Shown piece after piece: positions 13,260 to 24,465 of a DNA stretch of 64,000 nucleotides (position 1 is its first letter; each line of letters begins with the position of its first letter). The notes below the pieces were generated by a model, which worked only from the letters and a program-made list of their open reading frames with translations, ran no database searches and was not told the origin of the DNA. The translations under genes and the position numbers were made by a program. Origin of the DNA: Thinopyrum elongatum (taxonomy: Eukaryota; Streptophyta; Magnoliopsida; Poales; Poaceae); assembly GCA_011799875.1 (NCBI GenBank), contig CM022302.1, positions 54,041,153-54,105,152 on the forward strand. The letters run 5' to 3'.

Positions 13260-14140
13260 AATATTCCGCACAGGATGTACATCGACTAGTTGTTAAGCTT
13301 TGTCTCCTTTTTCCTCTCTGTGACTGAGTGAGTGTGATGTATTGTCTCTACTACACGTGTGTCGACGATAAGTTACACTCATACAGGAGGCCAAGTCCCT
13401 GCAAGGAGACCTAAGTTGTCCACGTTCTACAAGACCTAATATATAAGGGAACCACGGGGTAAGCACAAAGATATGTTGAAACAGGTAAATATGAGCAGTT
13501 TTAACGTGGTCCCTCTTGCCTCCTCTTTTGAAATGAGAGGTAAGACTATATATTATATCTGAGCCGTTGATTTCATTAAGTAGTGGGTCTGAGTAACTCT
13601 TATCTTCGTACCTCCTAGACACTAGATTGTGAGAGGGGCGGTCTGGCGGCCTATGGCAGGGGTGGCCAAACTGACCTTGGTGGCTAGCCTCGGAGCCTCG
13701 GCAATTTTCATCATCGCATGTATTGTGGTGATTTAATACATGGGAAGGAGAGCCCATAATCACGCGCCGTAGTCATGTCCCGTAGATGTATGCATGCTCG
13801 CCGAACCTTGTTAACAAACCCGCGGGGTCTTGTTACTGTGATTGCTTTTTCTCATATGATCGTCGTATACATCAAATTCTAACACAACACTTTATCGAGA
13901 GATAATCATGGAGAGAATCCGATATAACAACCAGGATTTTGACTGGTCAAAACCTATCAAAACTGGGATAAAACAGGTTTGACTGGAGACAGTGTTGGTT
14001 TTTGTTCTATTTTGAATGTTGGGGATTATAAAATAGATGGTTTTAAAGTTCGGGGTTATACATTAGACTATGATGATTGTTCATGGTTATAATATGAAGT
14101 GTCTTTTCTCGATTATGAGTTTATGACTAGAAGACACGAT
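13260..14140. other. Intergenic, no gene seen
   Basis: Unique-looking, moderately AT-rich DNA. ORFs up to 156 codons have no recognisable motif and contain no splice or start context I can support. Confidence 0.5.
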
Positions 14141-14143
14141 GGG

Positions 14144-14207
14144 GACCAATCCTACGATGGGCACATACAAATGGTGACCAATCCTACGATGGACACATAC
14201 AAATGGG
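14144..14207 (+). repeat. 32-bp tandem duplication
   Basis: Two adjacent copies of GACCAATCCTACGATGG.CACATACAAATGG, starting at 14144 and 14176, with few mismatches. Confidence 0.85.
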
Positions 14208-14214
14208 TACCAGT

Positions 14215-14345
14215 CCGAGTATGTTGCAACCGTAGCAAGGCTAGCTGGCATCGTTGGCAGATATATGATCCACTCGATCGTTTCTTCCTATCGTTTGCAT
14301 TATTTCAGGGATATGATGTATGGAGAAACAAATACAGTAAAATAC
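14215..14345 (+). repeat. Dispersed repeat, copy A (partner at 17333-17460)
   Basis: Shares with 17333-17460 the order TATGTTGC..CCGTAGCAAG, CTAG.TGGCATC.TTGGCA, ATATATGAT, CACTCGAT.GT and GGA.AAACAAATA. The two are parallel and diverged, so they are either copies of one old repeat or a local duplication. Confidence 0.6.
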
Positions 14346-14699
14346 AGTTATGCTTGTTTGAACCACGTGAACGCATAGTAATCATAGCTAGGTTGTTGGT
14401 CTTAGCGCATGTGCATAGCTAGGTTATTTTACCACAATTTGACGTGCTACTGTAGACACCTGCTGTCTACCTACAGTAACCCTCCACATCACCTACACAC
14501 AGCAGTAAAAACACTCTTTACAACAGGCTTAACATCAACAACAATTATGTTACATAGTAACCAGTGAACGCATACGGTTTCCTTTGATAAGCATGCAAAC
14601 TGTGTTACTGAAGGTAAAAAAGCAGCAAAGTGAGACCGATCTTAAAAATGCCCTTCTTTTATACTATCTGTAGCACCTTAAATTACGAAATTAAGTCAA

Positions 14700-15060
14700 T
14701 GAACTAAAAATTAGTCTAATCTTATCCATCTCCGGCCGCCATGGACACCGCGTCCACCGCTCATCCACGATGTGAACACAACATGGCAAGCTAGGTTGAT
14801 GCATCCGTAGTGTGATGCTTGATCGATCCTTGGACCTATGCAATCTGCACGTAAGATAGATCACTTGATCGATCTAGTGCTCGAATCACGTTCTTTGCCT
14901 ACTGTCGACCTTTTCATCGAGTGTGTTTTTTCGGACACTCGGCAAACACAGCCTTTGCTAAGCGATCAGGGAAAACCACTCGGCAAAAAAAGTTTTGCCT
15001 AGTGATAGACTGAGTAAATAGGAAACACTTGCAAAGATCCATCTTTTCCGAGGCAAATAG
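14700..15060. repeat. Region with CACTCGGCAAA / TTTTGCC motifs
   Basis: The sequences GGACACTCGGCAAACA, CCACTCGGCAAAAAAAG and TTTTGCCTAGTG are close to the CACTCGGCAAAG words that fill some grass CACTA ends. No terminal CACTA or target duplication is visible. From 15060 to 16590 I see only AT-rich intergenic DNA with no supported gene. Confidence 0.35.
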
Positions 15061-16593
15061 GATTTTTCTTTCTCTTTTGGTTATTTTTTCTGTCTTTCAT
15101 TTTTTTCTTTCTTTTCTTTTGTTATTTTCTTCTCCTTACTATGGATTAAACGGATATAATTTGAAATTGAACTTATAATGCATGAAAAAGTTGGCAAAAA
15201 TGGGTTGAAAAATCTTATTTGTGTTCTCGAGTGTATATTTAGGCCTTCCAAGAAAAAATAAATTCGAAACATCAGGTTGCCAAGACTCGTCCCTGAACAT
15301 TAAGCTTATTGGTTTTTTAATTTCAAAAATGCAAACGAAGTCTGCAAAACATTAAACCTAACATGGTGTCATTATATGACATCTGTAGGTTCCTGTAAAA
15401 TTTTGAGAAGGTTTGACAAAAATTGTGACATACATTACTTAAAAACTTAACCATCTCCACGAAAAATCATGATTTTGAGAGGGAACAGGTCAGGTTTGAT
15501 AGGTTCTGCTTGATCTATAGCTAGTGGCGCAATCACGTTGACTATCTCACGCTCAAGACGAAATCGAGGGCGGAGGTAGAGGAGGTGCTCATCGCACTGG
15601 AGAAGCCCATGTCGCACATCTGGACATACCGACTGTCGACGAGGCGTCAGCAAACTGGTGGCTGATGTACAAACACAGAGTGATGATGTCGTCACCACCA
15701 AAGACTGCAGGGTCTGCTGTGCCTCCCCCCAAATCTGATGCATGTTCTTATGCTATTTTTTGGCACCAGCTACGATGTTGGCTTTCTGCCTAGTTGCTTA
15801 TAATCAGGCACAAATATTTTGGTTTATGCTGTGGTGTGTTCTCATTAATTTTTAAGTGAGGACTAGTTAATTTTGGTTCAAATGTGGTTAAGAATGGCTA
15901 TGGCATCGTATTGGCAGATTTGGTTGCCTCATGTTTCTTGGTTTTCTTTTTTGAGATTTATTTCTGGGTGATTTCATGCTGCAGATACCTGGAATAGAAC
16001 TGATGGACACACAGGTGCCACCATACATCATTGTCACGGTCTCCGTCAATTTTAGACGATAAAGTCACCCCCCACGCAGGGAATATTTCATCTTTATGAG
16101 ACACGCAGGTGTCAAACCTGGGGTTTTATCTACAACCATCCTCATAACCATTTAACCACAGGTTGGTTCTCAGTTGATCAATTATTTTATTTCTTTTTTA
16201 TTAGATTGATGGGTTAATGTTTTCACTTTACATGATTATCCAATATATACTTTGGCGTGGAGTCGTCGGGATCAACTCACGACAAAATCCATTAAATTGG
16301 AATGAACGAGAATAAGGAACAGATAATACACCAGGCAGAAGCAACCGATAATACGGACATGGGACGGACGACCGGGGAACACGTGAGGATCGTTTTACAC
16401 TGCGTCAAACCGCTCTACACACCATTCAACCATTCTGTGTCGAACTTCACGGGTGTAAGAGGTGAAATTCTAAATTGTGGGTGACCGGAATTAATGTGAG
16501 GATGGTTCCTTATCGCGTCCAGAACTGTCTAGGGGCTACGAGCTCTTCGGTTCTGTATTCAGTATGCCTTATACTGTATGATACTAGAAAATA

Positions 16594-16845
16594 CTCCCTC
16601 CATTCCACAATGTAGTGCCTATAGATTTTTCTGAAAGTCAAACTTTGTCAACTTTGACCAAGTGTATAAAGAAAACTGTCTACATCTATAATACCAAACA
16701 TGTACATTCTGAAAATATAACTCATGATGTATCTAATAATGTGTATTTGGTATTCTAGATGTACCTATTTTTCTCTATAAATATGGTCAAAGTTTGTAAT
16801 GCTTAACTTTTGGAAAAATCTATAGGCTCCATGGAACGGAGGGAA
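16594..16845. mobile_element. Stowaway MITE (Tc1/mariner type), about 252 bp
   Basis: Starts CTCCCTCCATTCCAC and ends TGGAACGGAGGGAA, matching the Stowaway terminal consensus CTCCCTCCGTTCC. It is flanked on both sides by TA (16592-16593, 16846-16847), the tc1/mariner target duplication. The inside is AT-rich without coding capacity. Confidence 0.88.
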
Positions 16846-16847
16846 TA

Positions 16848-17330
16848 GCAAATTTCATGTCGAAAATTGCTTTTGGAGGTCAAGCTCCATGGAGGTCTCC
16901 ATTTACAAAATTCAAAATTCATATTGTTTATGTTTTCAAAAATTCTGAAAAAAATACAAATATACATGGATGCATAATGTACATGTGTGTATATTTTCAG
17001 GACGAAATACGTTGAAATAAGGGCTGTGAAAAAAAAAACAAATCTGGGGCTTTTCAGCACATAATACTATTCATCCTGAAAGTTCATGAATTTGTTTTTT
17101 TTACAGGTCGCGTTTCAAGATATTTCATCCTGAATTTTTACACACATATGCATTTCAACTTTGTATTCTTGCATTTTTTTTTTCAGTTCTTTTGAAACCA
17201 GCAAAAAAAAGGCAGTCACGAGAGCACACTGACATCGCAATTAATGATGTGCGTGACCTGTTGTCCTATTTTTCTTGGAAGGTACGTGTTGTCCAATGAC
17301 TAACAGACACGCATACACATGGAGACGCTT
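16848..17330. other. AT-rich repetitive DNA, no gene
   Basis: Contains inverted-looking stretches around TTTTCAGGACGAAATA (near 16996) and CATCCTGAAAGTTCATGAA (near 17072), and poly-A/T runs. The style resembles a degraded MITE, but no ends can be drawn. Confidence 0.4.
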
Positions 17331-17332
17331 GA

Positions 17333-17460
17333 AATTATGTTGCGGCCGTAGCAAGACTAGTTGGCATCTTTGGCATATATATGATTACACTCGATTGTCT
17401 CTTTGGATCGTGTGCGTTAATTCACATTAAGGAGGAGACGTTTGGACAAACAAATAATAA
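17333..17460 (+). repeat. Dispersed repeat, copy B (partner at 14215-14345)
   Basis: Diverged parallel copy of the 14.2-kb segment. The two are about 3.1 kb apart with the Stowaway MITE between them. Confidence 0.6.
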
Positions 17461-17879
17461 AACAGGCTTGCTAAATCTCAGTCGACTGAGATTTAACGAC
17501 CCTCCTGGCTGTTAGATCATTGGATGCTTTAAGATTTGTGCACCCTTTTTTTTGGGGTGAGAATCGGCCCGTGTGATGATGCTCACGGCCTGTTTCATCC
17601 TTTTCTTTTTTCATGTTGGAGAGGGCGTGGTTATACCTCGCTTATAGCGAGGCAGCCTTCCGACTCGCTGAAGTCGCGCGAGCGTATGGGCGGGCCCAGT
17701 GCGCGATCGAGGGGACCCTCGCGTGAAGGGGAGCCCCAGATGGGACGGCCCAGGCGCACGCGAGGCCACAGCCTCGTTTATTTTATTTTATTTTCACGTT
17801 TCTGTTTTCGTCTTTTGCTTTATTTTTTAAATTTTGTTTATACTTTCAAATATTCTAATTACATATATTACCAAAACAC

Positions 17880-18790
17880 TCTACAACATTAGACAAATGT
17901 TAACCAAGCATTTGAAAAATGTTAAATGTGTATAGAGAAAATGTTTATCACGTATACAAAAAATGTATATGACAAAATACAATGTGTATGAAAAAATTTG
18001 ATCATATATTTTCAAAAAGTTAATCAAGCATTTGAATAAAATATTGAACAAGTATGTGAAAAATGCTAATGAAGCATTTGAAAAATGTAAATGCGTATAG
18101 AAAAAATATCGACCATGTACTAAAAAAAAGTTAATCTTGTATTTGAAAAAATATTAATCAAGCATTTGATAAAAAGTTGAACAAATAAGTGAAAAATGTG
18201 AATTAAGCATTTGAAATATGTTAATTGTGTATAGAAAAAATGCTAACCATGTATTAAAAAATGTTAATCATCCCAGCATTTGAAAAAATATTAAACAAGT
18301 ATTTGAAATTTTTTAATCAAGCATTTAAAATATTAAATGTGTATAGAAAGATGATGACCATGTATTCAAAGAAAAATGTTAAACTTGTATTTGAAAATGT
18401 TAGACAACCATTTGAAGAAGTTGAATGTGTCTAAAAAAATGCTGACCATGTATTAAAATGTTTGAACTTGTTTTGAAAAATGTTAAACAAGCATTTGAAA
18501 AATTGATAAATTTGTATAAAAAAATGTTGACCATCTATCAAAAAAAATGTTAATCTATTATTTGAAAAATGTTAATCAAGCATTGAAAAATGTTAAATGT
18601 GTATAGAAAAAATGTTGACCATGTATTGAAAAAAATGAACTTTATTTATTTTTTTTAATTAAGAATTTAAAGAAAAAATGTGCACAGAAAAAATATTGAC
18701 CGTGATTGAAAAAATGTTGAACATGTATTCAATAAATGTTAATCTTGTACTTGAAAAATATTAAACGTGTATTAGAAAAATGTATTAGAT
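17880..18790. repeat. AT-rich degenerate tandem array
   Basis: About 0.9 kb built from variants of AAAATGTTAATCAAGCATTTG, AAATGTTAAATGTGTATAG and AAAATGTTGACCATGTATT in repeated order, spaced about 50-70 bp. It forms the body of the long-TIR element. Confidence 0.75.
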
Positions 18791-19052
18791 ATATACTGAA
18801 AATATTTATATAAAAACAATGAAAACCAGCGAGAAAACAAAAGAAAACCAATGAAAAATGAAAAAAAAAACCAAAGAAAATGAAAAAAAAAGCTAGTGAA
18901 AAACAAAGAAAACCAAAGGAAAAAAAAAGTAAAAACAGATAAAAGAACCGAATAAAAACCAGTGAAAAATAAGAAAAATAAGTAAATAAGAAAGCCTGAA
19001 ACCCGCACCTGTTACTTTAACAAGGTCGTGACCTACTAATTAATCACAAACC

Positions 19053-19125
19053 AGATGGTGGCCCAGTGCCTAGCAGTGCAACGCTGCAGCCAGGAGATTC
19101 CGGGATTGAATTCCCGCACGACCCT
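19053..19125 (+). other. tRNA-like (SINE-type) Pol III promoter relic
   Basis: GGTGGCCCAGTGCCTAG resembles a tRNA A box. GGGATTGAATTCCC, about 45 bp further, resembles a B box (GGTTCGAATCC). It lies inside the right TIR region of the Mutator-like element. It cannot fold as a full tRNA by eye, so no tRNA gene is called. Confidence 0.3.
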
Positions 19126-19410
19126 TTTTCTTCTAGTGTATTTCTTTTAGCGCTAATGGGCTGGCCTGCAACTATAGATGCTTCAGCGAGACCAAAGGAA
19201 GACTTGCTATAAGCGAGATATAGCCTTTGCGTGTTAGAGAGGCTTGGCACGTGATAGGCTAGGGGCCCTTTTTCTCTTGTTTGTTGGGCTTTAAACCTTT
19301 TTTTTGTTTATTTGGAGAAGAACTAGTAAGTGAAAGAGGTGTACGGAGAGAGAAGCTGGAAGCAGGTGAGCCTTTTTTTTTTGTTTTCTGTATTTTTTCC
19401 TGATTTCTCT

Positions 19411-19451
19411 ATAATAATAATAATAATAATTATTAATATTATTATTATTAA

Positions 19452-19499
<48 letters not shown>

Positions 19500-19500
19500 T
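19411..19500. repeat. (AAT)n/(ATT)n microsatellite
   Basis: Interrupted array of AAT and ATT units containing an internal inversion of orientation. A second, shorter trinucleotide tract (GTT)n lies at about 19720-19747. Confidence 0.9.
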
Positions 19501-19974
19501 GTTTCATCTTATTTCTGTTTCATCTTTATTTTTTATTTTCACTTTTCTATTTTTTGGGAAGAATATGTAAACACTTTTTAACTATTTTTTAGCCAGATGT
19601 GATTTAGTTAAACTTCATTTAACTATTTTTATTATGTAAACACATTTAACTATTTTTTTGGGAAGATAGTTTTGTTATCCTTCATATTTTCTATTCGTCT
19701 CTCATTTGTGTTTTCCTATTATTATTGTTGTTGTTGTTGTTGTTGTTATTCTTATTATTAGTAGTATTTCCGTGTTGTGCGACGACAAATTGGCATGGGT
19801 GTGTTGCACATCCGCCCGATGTCAACAGCGCGACTGCACCCGTCATGCAACAACAAGCGGCATAACACGCGCGCAACTAGGGGATGCGGGGCTTCCATTA
19901 GGTGGGGTTTTTTATTTTCTTTTTTTTATATCTATATTTTTACTTTTATTTCTTTTTTGTGTTTTAATTTTTCT

Positions 19975-20195
19975 AGTTGCATGCCGGTCACTAGGCACGC
20001 AACTGCAAGTGTCGTCTCCTGAATGTTTTCTCGGGTAGAGGGGAGGTTGAATGCCTACCACTAGACACACAACTACAAGTATCGCCCCCCAATGCAACTG
20101 CATTTCTTCAACACGACTATAACTCTGTGGTGTTTTGTTGAGGAAAGGCGGTTGTGTGTCTGCCACTAGGCACACAAGTGCAAGTGTCGCCCTCG
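19975..20195 (+). repeat. Three diverged copies of a 35-40 bp motif
   Basis: TGCC(G/T)..CACTAG(G/A)CAC(G/A)CAA.T(G)CAAGT.TCG occurs at about 19980, 20050 and 20158, at irregular 70-108 bp spacing. The GC words stand out in otherwise T-rich DNA. Function unknown. Confidence 0.6.
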
Positions 20196-20955
20196 ACTGC
20201 AACTCATCTCTTGGGGTGTGAACTCCTCGCTCACTCTCGTTCTATGCACAATGAACTTGTCGAGGCACTGACTGTTCGTCGTGGCCCTTCTTGTGCTAGC
20301 AATGTTACAGTGATGTAAGACTTGGAAAAGGGTGGCATAATTCCTTTGCTTGGTTGTGCACGATACTTTTTTTGTTGGTGTTTACATTGAAGGCAATGAA
20401 GCTGTCCACCTTGTTGTCTAGCTGCAGGGGGCATGTTACCTCCATATTTGGTTTGGACGGGAAGCACAGCTCCAGGGACAGATCGAGCTCAATATCTCTG
20501 TAGCTTGAGTTTCCCTGAACGTGAAAAAAGGGATTTATGTTATGTCCACGGGTGATAGCTAGGGACTTCAGTTAATACTGTTACGAATTATTCCATCTAA
20601 CTCGTTCATGAGGTGACAGAGTATGTACCTGGCCTCCAAGTGACCAGGTATCTTTCTTTGGCATATTTTCCTTTTAAGCATCTACTTTGTGGAGTTCATC
20701 AATAATCGCCTTTGTACAAGGCCTATCCTTTCGGTGGAATTCCACACAGCTCATTGCAATTTCAATGCATATCTTCACTCCCAAGAGGTCCATTTTGTGC
20801 CATGTGTAATCCGCCGCTGCACACATCCTTTTCTTCCAGAACTCTTGTACCTGCGAAATTGCGATGTACAGTAACCTCCAAGGCATATATAATGTGTATG
20901 GGACAGGATTATAAGACATAATATACGTGAAACAAAAGCAACAAGATGGAATTAC

Positions 20956-23344
20956 AACTAGTAGAAAACAGGGCTTTGGTCCAATCTCGATCTACACATT
21001 AGTCCCGGTTGCATTACGAACCGGGACTAATGTGAGCATTAGTCCCGTTTCGAGCGGCCAGGGCACCGGTCAGGCATCAGTCCCGGTTTAAATGAGACCT
21101 TTAGTCCCCGTTGGAGACACCAACCGTGACTAAAGGGTGTGATGCCCTTTAGTCCCGGTTGGTGTCTCCAGCCGGGACTAAAGATTAGACCTTTAGTCCC
21201 GGTTGGAGACACCAACCGGGACGAAAGGGGTTGAGCTTTCGTCCCGGTTGGTGTCTCCAACCGGGACTAAAGGGGTTCTGAAAGTTTCTTTTCTGTTTTT
21301 TCATTTGTTTTTTGTTTTTAGTTTCCGTTTTAAATTGCTTATATCTTTTAGGATATTTGATGTTTTTGAGTGATTCTTTTTGCATTAGATTCAAAATTTT
21401 GTCTAGTTTCTGTTTGTGCCATTAGTTCTCAAATTTGAATGATTTAAATTTGAATTTATTCAAATTTGCTTCAAAACCTAGATTGTGAATAACTTGAGTT
21501 TAAAAACAGTTTTTAATTTAATTCTTTTTGCTCCTAGTCACATGTTAGATTGTTGTCACAGTAAGATTTATTTGGTTATTTTTAGAATAATTTAAATTAG
21601 GATTTTAATTAAAACAGTATTTTTTTCCTTATATAGTTGTTTTAGTCCTATAATTGTTGTTTTTAATTATTTTTAGTTAGTTCTTTCTGTAGATTTTAAC
21701 ATGTTGTAGTATGCTTCTGTTAGACAACAGTAGATAATTTTTTATAATTAATTAATATTAATTTTGCTACTGTTTTGTATTAATAGTTGTTTAGCCTTTA
21801 ATAATAGTTGATACAATTAGTTTTGCTATATTTAAAAGTAATTCTTTTTGCCACTTTAGTAGAACGTGACTCTGGCTAACCTTAGTTGTGACTCTGGCTA
21901 GGACGGTGCTAGCAGATGTAGTCGACGGTAGGATTGGATGTACACCATCCCGGATTAAAGGGGTTCTGCAATTTTCAAATTCTACCCCCCACCCCCCCAT
22001 CGCCATTTCAGTTTTGAAAAAAACAAAAGAAAATGATAAAAACTTCAAAAATCAAAATCCTTCAAGATGTAGTTTTGTTACTACATCTACTAGTTAGGAA
22101 AATTAAAAAACATAAATTTTGACATGTTTTGCAAAAAAGTGTTATGAAAAAGTAAAACGGCTATAACTTTTGCATACGATGTAAAAAAAACGTATAATAT
22201 ATCAATATGTTCAGCACGAGAAGCCGGTTCCGATTTCGACGGCCGTAGGCCATTTTGCAAATTTTTAGAATTTTCAAATTCTGAAAGGAAAAAAGTTATC
22301 CTCAAATTTATGTATTTTTGAATTTTTGGTCAAACTCTGGTCAAACTATGGTCAAACTACTTATTCACTAAATATTAGTGTTCCTAAATAATTATTGTTT
22401 TTTAGAATAATAGTTTCAAACTCAAACGGTGAAACGTGTGACTTCATGCTCAAGTTGAACTCCTAAAATCAAATAACAGCAGTTGCTGCAACTGGACAGA
22501 CATTGTATATAGTGATTCAGGGATTCACCATTTTATACCTGAGCTAGTACCAGATCAACAAATTATAACCATTTTATCAATGGATCCAGATCAGGCACTT
22601 GTGCTTAGCCAAATATAGAAAGCTCATTAGTTCTCATCCGGTTCACATCACCAAGAAGCAATTGATTCCAGCATATGAGAAATAATTTTAAAAATTAATA
22701 TGTCATATCTGGATTCCTCACATTTTTCTGATAATAATGGATATATTATTTGTCGAATTTTGATTTACAGATTTAAAGATATTAATTATGCCATATTAAA
22801 TGAATAAATGGTAAAAAAAATGAATAAAATAATATTATTACTTATTTTATTTTCATTAAAAATCAATTTTATTATTACTTATTTTATTTTAATAATTTTT
22901 TAGAATTCAAAAAATTAAATCATGTGACATCAAGACCTAAGGGTTAATAGGATTGATAGCTTACTATTGTCAGGAAATAGAACTCGGAAGTTAAGCGTGC
23001 TTAGGCTGGAGTAGTGAGAGGATGGGTGACCGGCCGGGAAGTTAGACGATTTGGAATGAGTGCTTCATACTGGAGCAGTGATGAGGAGTGATTAGAGATT
23101 AAATTGTCAAATAATTCAGAAATTTAAAAATTAGAAAAAATTCAAAAAAATTCCTTACCAACCGGGACTAAAGGTCCTCCAGCCCCGCTCCGGACAGCGG
23201 CCACGTGGAGCCCCTTTAGTCCCGGTTCGTAAGCCAACCGGGACTAAAAGTAATGGGCATTAGTCCCGATCATTTTGTCCCGGTTGCAGAACCGGGACTA
23301 AAGGCCCTCTGGAACCGGGACTAAAGGCCCGTTTTCTACTAGTG
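20956..23344. mobile_element. CACTA transposon, non-autonomous, 2,389 bp (copy E1)
   Basis: Terminal inverted repeats: left AACTAGTAGAAAACAGGGC (first C mutated to A), right reading inward CACTAGTAGAAAACGGGCC. The 3-bp target duplication is TAC (20953-20955 and 23345-23347). Subterminal hairpins of the form TTTAGTCCCGGTT...AACCGGGACTAAA fill 20998-21275 and 23158-23320. The interior shares about 0.5 kb in inverted orientation with the copy at 33494-34684 and includes a 5S-rRNA-like stretch. No transposase ORF is present, so it depended on a helper. It lies in what looks like an intron of the receptor-kinase pseudogene. Confidence 0.9.
22979..23043 (+). ncRNA. 5S-rRNA-like segment inside CACTA copy E1
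   Basis: GAACTCGGAAGTTAAGCGTG, followed by CTTAGGCTGGAGTAGT and AGGATGGGTGACC, tracks the internal control region of plant 5S rRNA (box A, intermediate element and box C) with few changes, and ends CCGGGAAGT. The first half of 5S rRNA is not recognisable, so it is a relic or a 5S-derived promoter segment, not a 5S gene. Confidence 0.7.
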
Positions 23345-23815
23345 TACTCTCTCAGTGAACTCTTGACGAGGAGAGGACTGAGTCACAATAAGTGCCATAG
23401 CCCTTTGGTCCAGCCACTAGGTAGAAAGTTATGACACCGAGACTGACCACATCATTCTTGGGTAGATATCGCGCACTCATGTATGTATTCTGGTGCCATG
23501 AATCCACTTATGATATCATAAGCATTGGAGAAAGCAGTTAGCAATACAAGTTAGTACAACTTGTGTTTATTAAAGAACTATATGCATGAAAATTCAAGAA
23601 AATAGAACTATATGCATGTATGCTACACATAGACCATAAACTTGCAATGTTCCTTCCGTATGGGAGTTTGTTTTGTGGGTCTTCGATTCACCAAAGAGTT
23701 TGGACCAACCAAAATCTGCGATTTTGGGAACCATGTTCTTATCCAACAATATGTTGGCTGCTTTTAAGTCCAGATGGTAAATAAGTTTGCCTCTCCTCTT
23801 CCTCTATGAAGCATA

Positions 23816-24440
23816 TTTTGCTTCCACCATTACTTGACGTTGCTTCCTACGCGTCTGAAGTTTGCTTTGATCTAATTTGATTCTATTTATAATAGAAAAT
23901 GTGTTTCTATATTATTCACAAACTTCATTTAACCACGTTGCCTCCATATAACTTATAGTCGCATTTTTCCAAACATCGCTGTTATGATTCATTTTCTGCT
24001 ATGAAGCACACTTTGTATTTTGAAGCACAACTATGAAGGGGATGCGGCCGCCTAGGTCAGCAACAGCGTTGCCATATGTTGTAACTAGGACCAATGGAGA
24101 AGATGGATATGTCATGGTGGAGCCGGAGCGGTGGAGAACAACAATGGGGGCATGGTGCCATGATCTTGCTCTTTTTTTCCCTATAAGAATATCGGGTGGT
24201 TGGAACGGGATATTATTGCAGCCTCTCAGCCATGCGATTAAAAAGAAATCCACGGGAGAGCACTAGTCCGACGATTGCAAGCCATCAGAGTTTTTTTTTT
24301 TTTGCGGGGCGAGGCCGAATCTGATTAGGTGAGGAGTTTGTCCCCAAATACGATCACAGGAGACCGATCGAGGATCAAGGCTGCAGATCGGTAGGTGACG
24401 TTGGTCGTCGACGGTGCACGTGGTGGCTGATCCATCTATC
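23816..24440. other. Repeat-like intergenic DNA
   Basis: Contains repeated TATGAAGCA..CTTTG words (23812, 24001, 24020), a T13 run followed by GCGGGG (24291 on) that resembles a LINE tail on the minus strand, and an ATCC microsatellite at 24431-24450. No gene is supported. Confidence 0.4.
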
Positions 24441-24465
24441 CATCCATCCATCGGCGGAGTCGGAT

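Larger units (their letters stand above)
17622..19222. mobile_element. Mutator-like non-autonomous element with long imperfect TIRs
   Basis: The left segment TTATACCTCGCTTATAGCG...CTTCC...GACTCGCTGAAG...GGGC...GCGC (17624-17735) is matched in reverse complement by about 19140-19220 (CTATA.CTCGCTTATAGC...GTCTTCC...CTCGCTGAAG). TIRs of about 90-110 bp around a 1.4-kb AT-rich body without coding sequence are typical of Mutator-like elements. I could not identify the 9-bp target duplication, so the ends are approximate and the superfamily is an inference. Confidence 0.6.
20240..23815 (-). pseudogene. Receptor-like kinase with C-terminal MSP-like domain, broken and transposon-split
   Basis: Minus-strand pieces, 5' to 3'. 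The catalytic loop [13 protein letters not shown] (about 23740-23785) and activation segment [12 protein letters not shown] (about 23700-23735) are intact. Then GFMAPEYIHECAIS (about 23480-23520), followed by loss of frame. Then an exon at 20677-20850 after a good CAG acceptor, with the kinase subdomain XI pattern (CIEIAMSCVEFHRKDRP) and a TAA at 20674. Then an exon from about 20515 (acceptor CAG at 20516-20518) resembling an MSP/VAP domain (LELCFPSKPNMEVTCPLQL, then PPFSKSYITVTLLAQE). The MSP part shifts frame at a run of seven T (20367-20373). Kinase plus C-terminal MSP-like domain is an arrangement known from grass receptor kinases. No N-lobe, membrane segment or ectodomain is present. A CACTA element (20956-23344) sits between the exons. 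Confidence 0.75.

Noticed and set aside
19053..19125. A functional tRNA gene
   Set aside because: Only A-box-like and B-box-like words are present. The acceptor and anticodon stems do not pair by eye.
24261..24270. CACTAGTCCG as another CACTA end
   Set aside because: No subterminal repeats follow and no partner end or target duplication exists.
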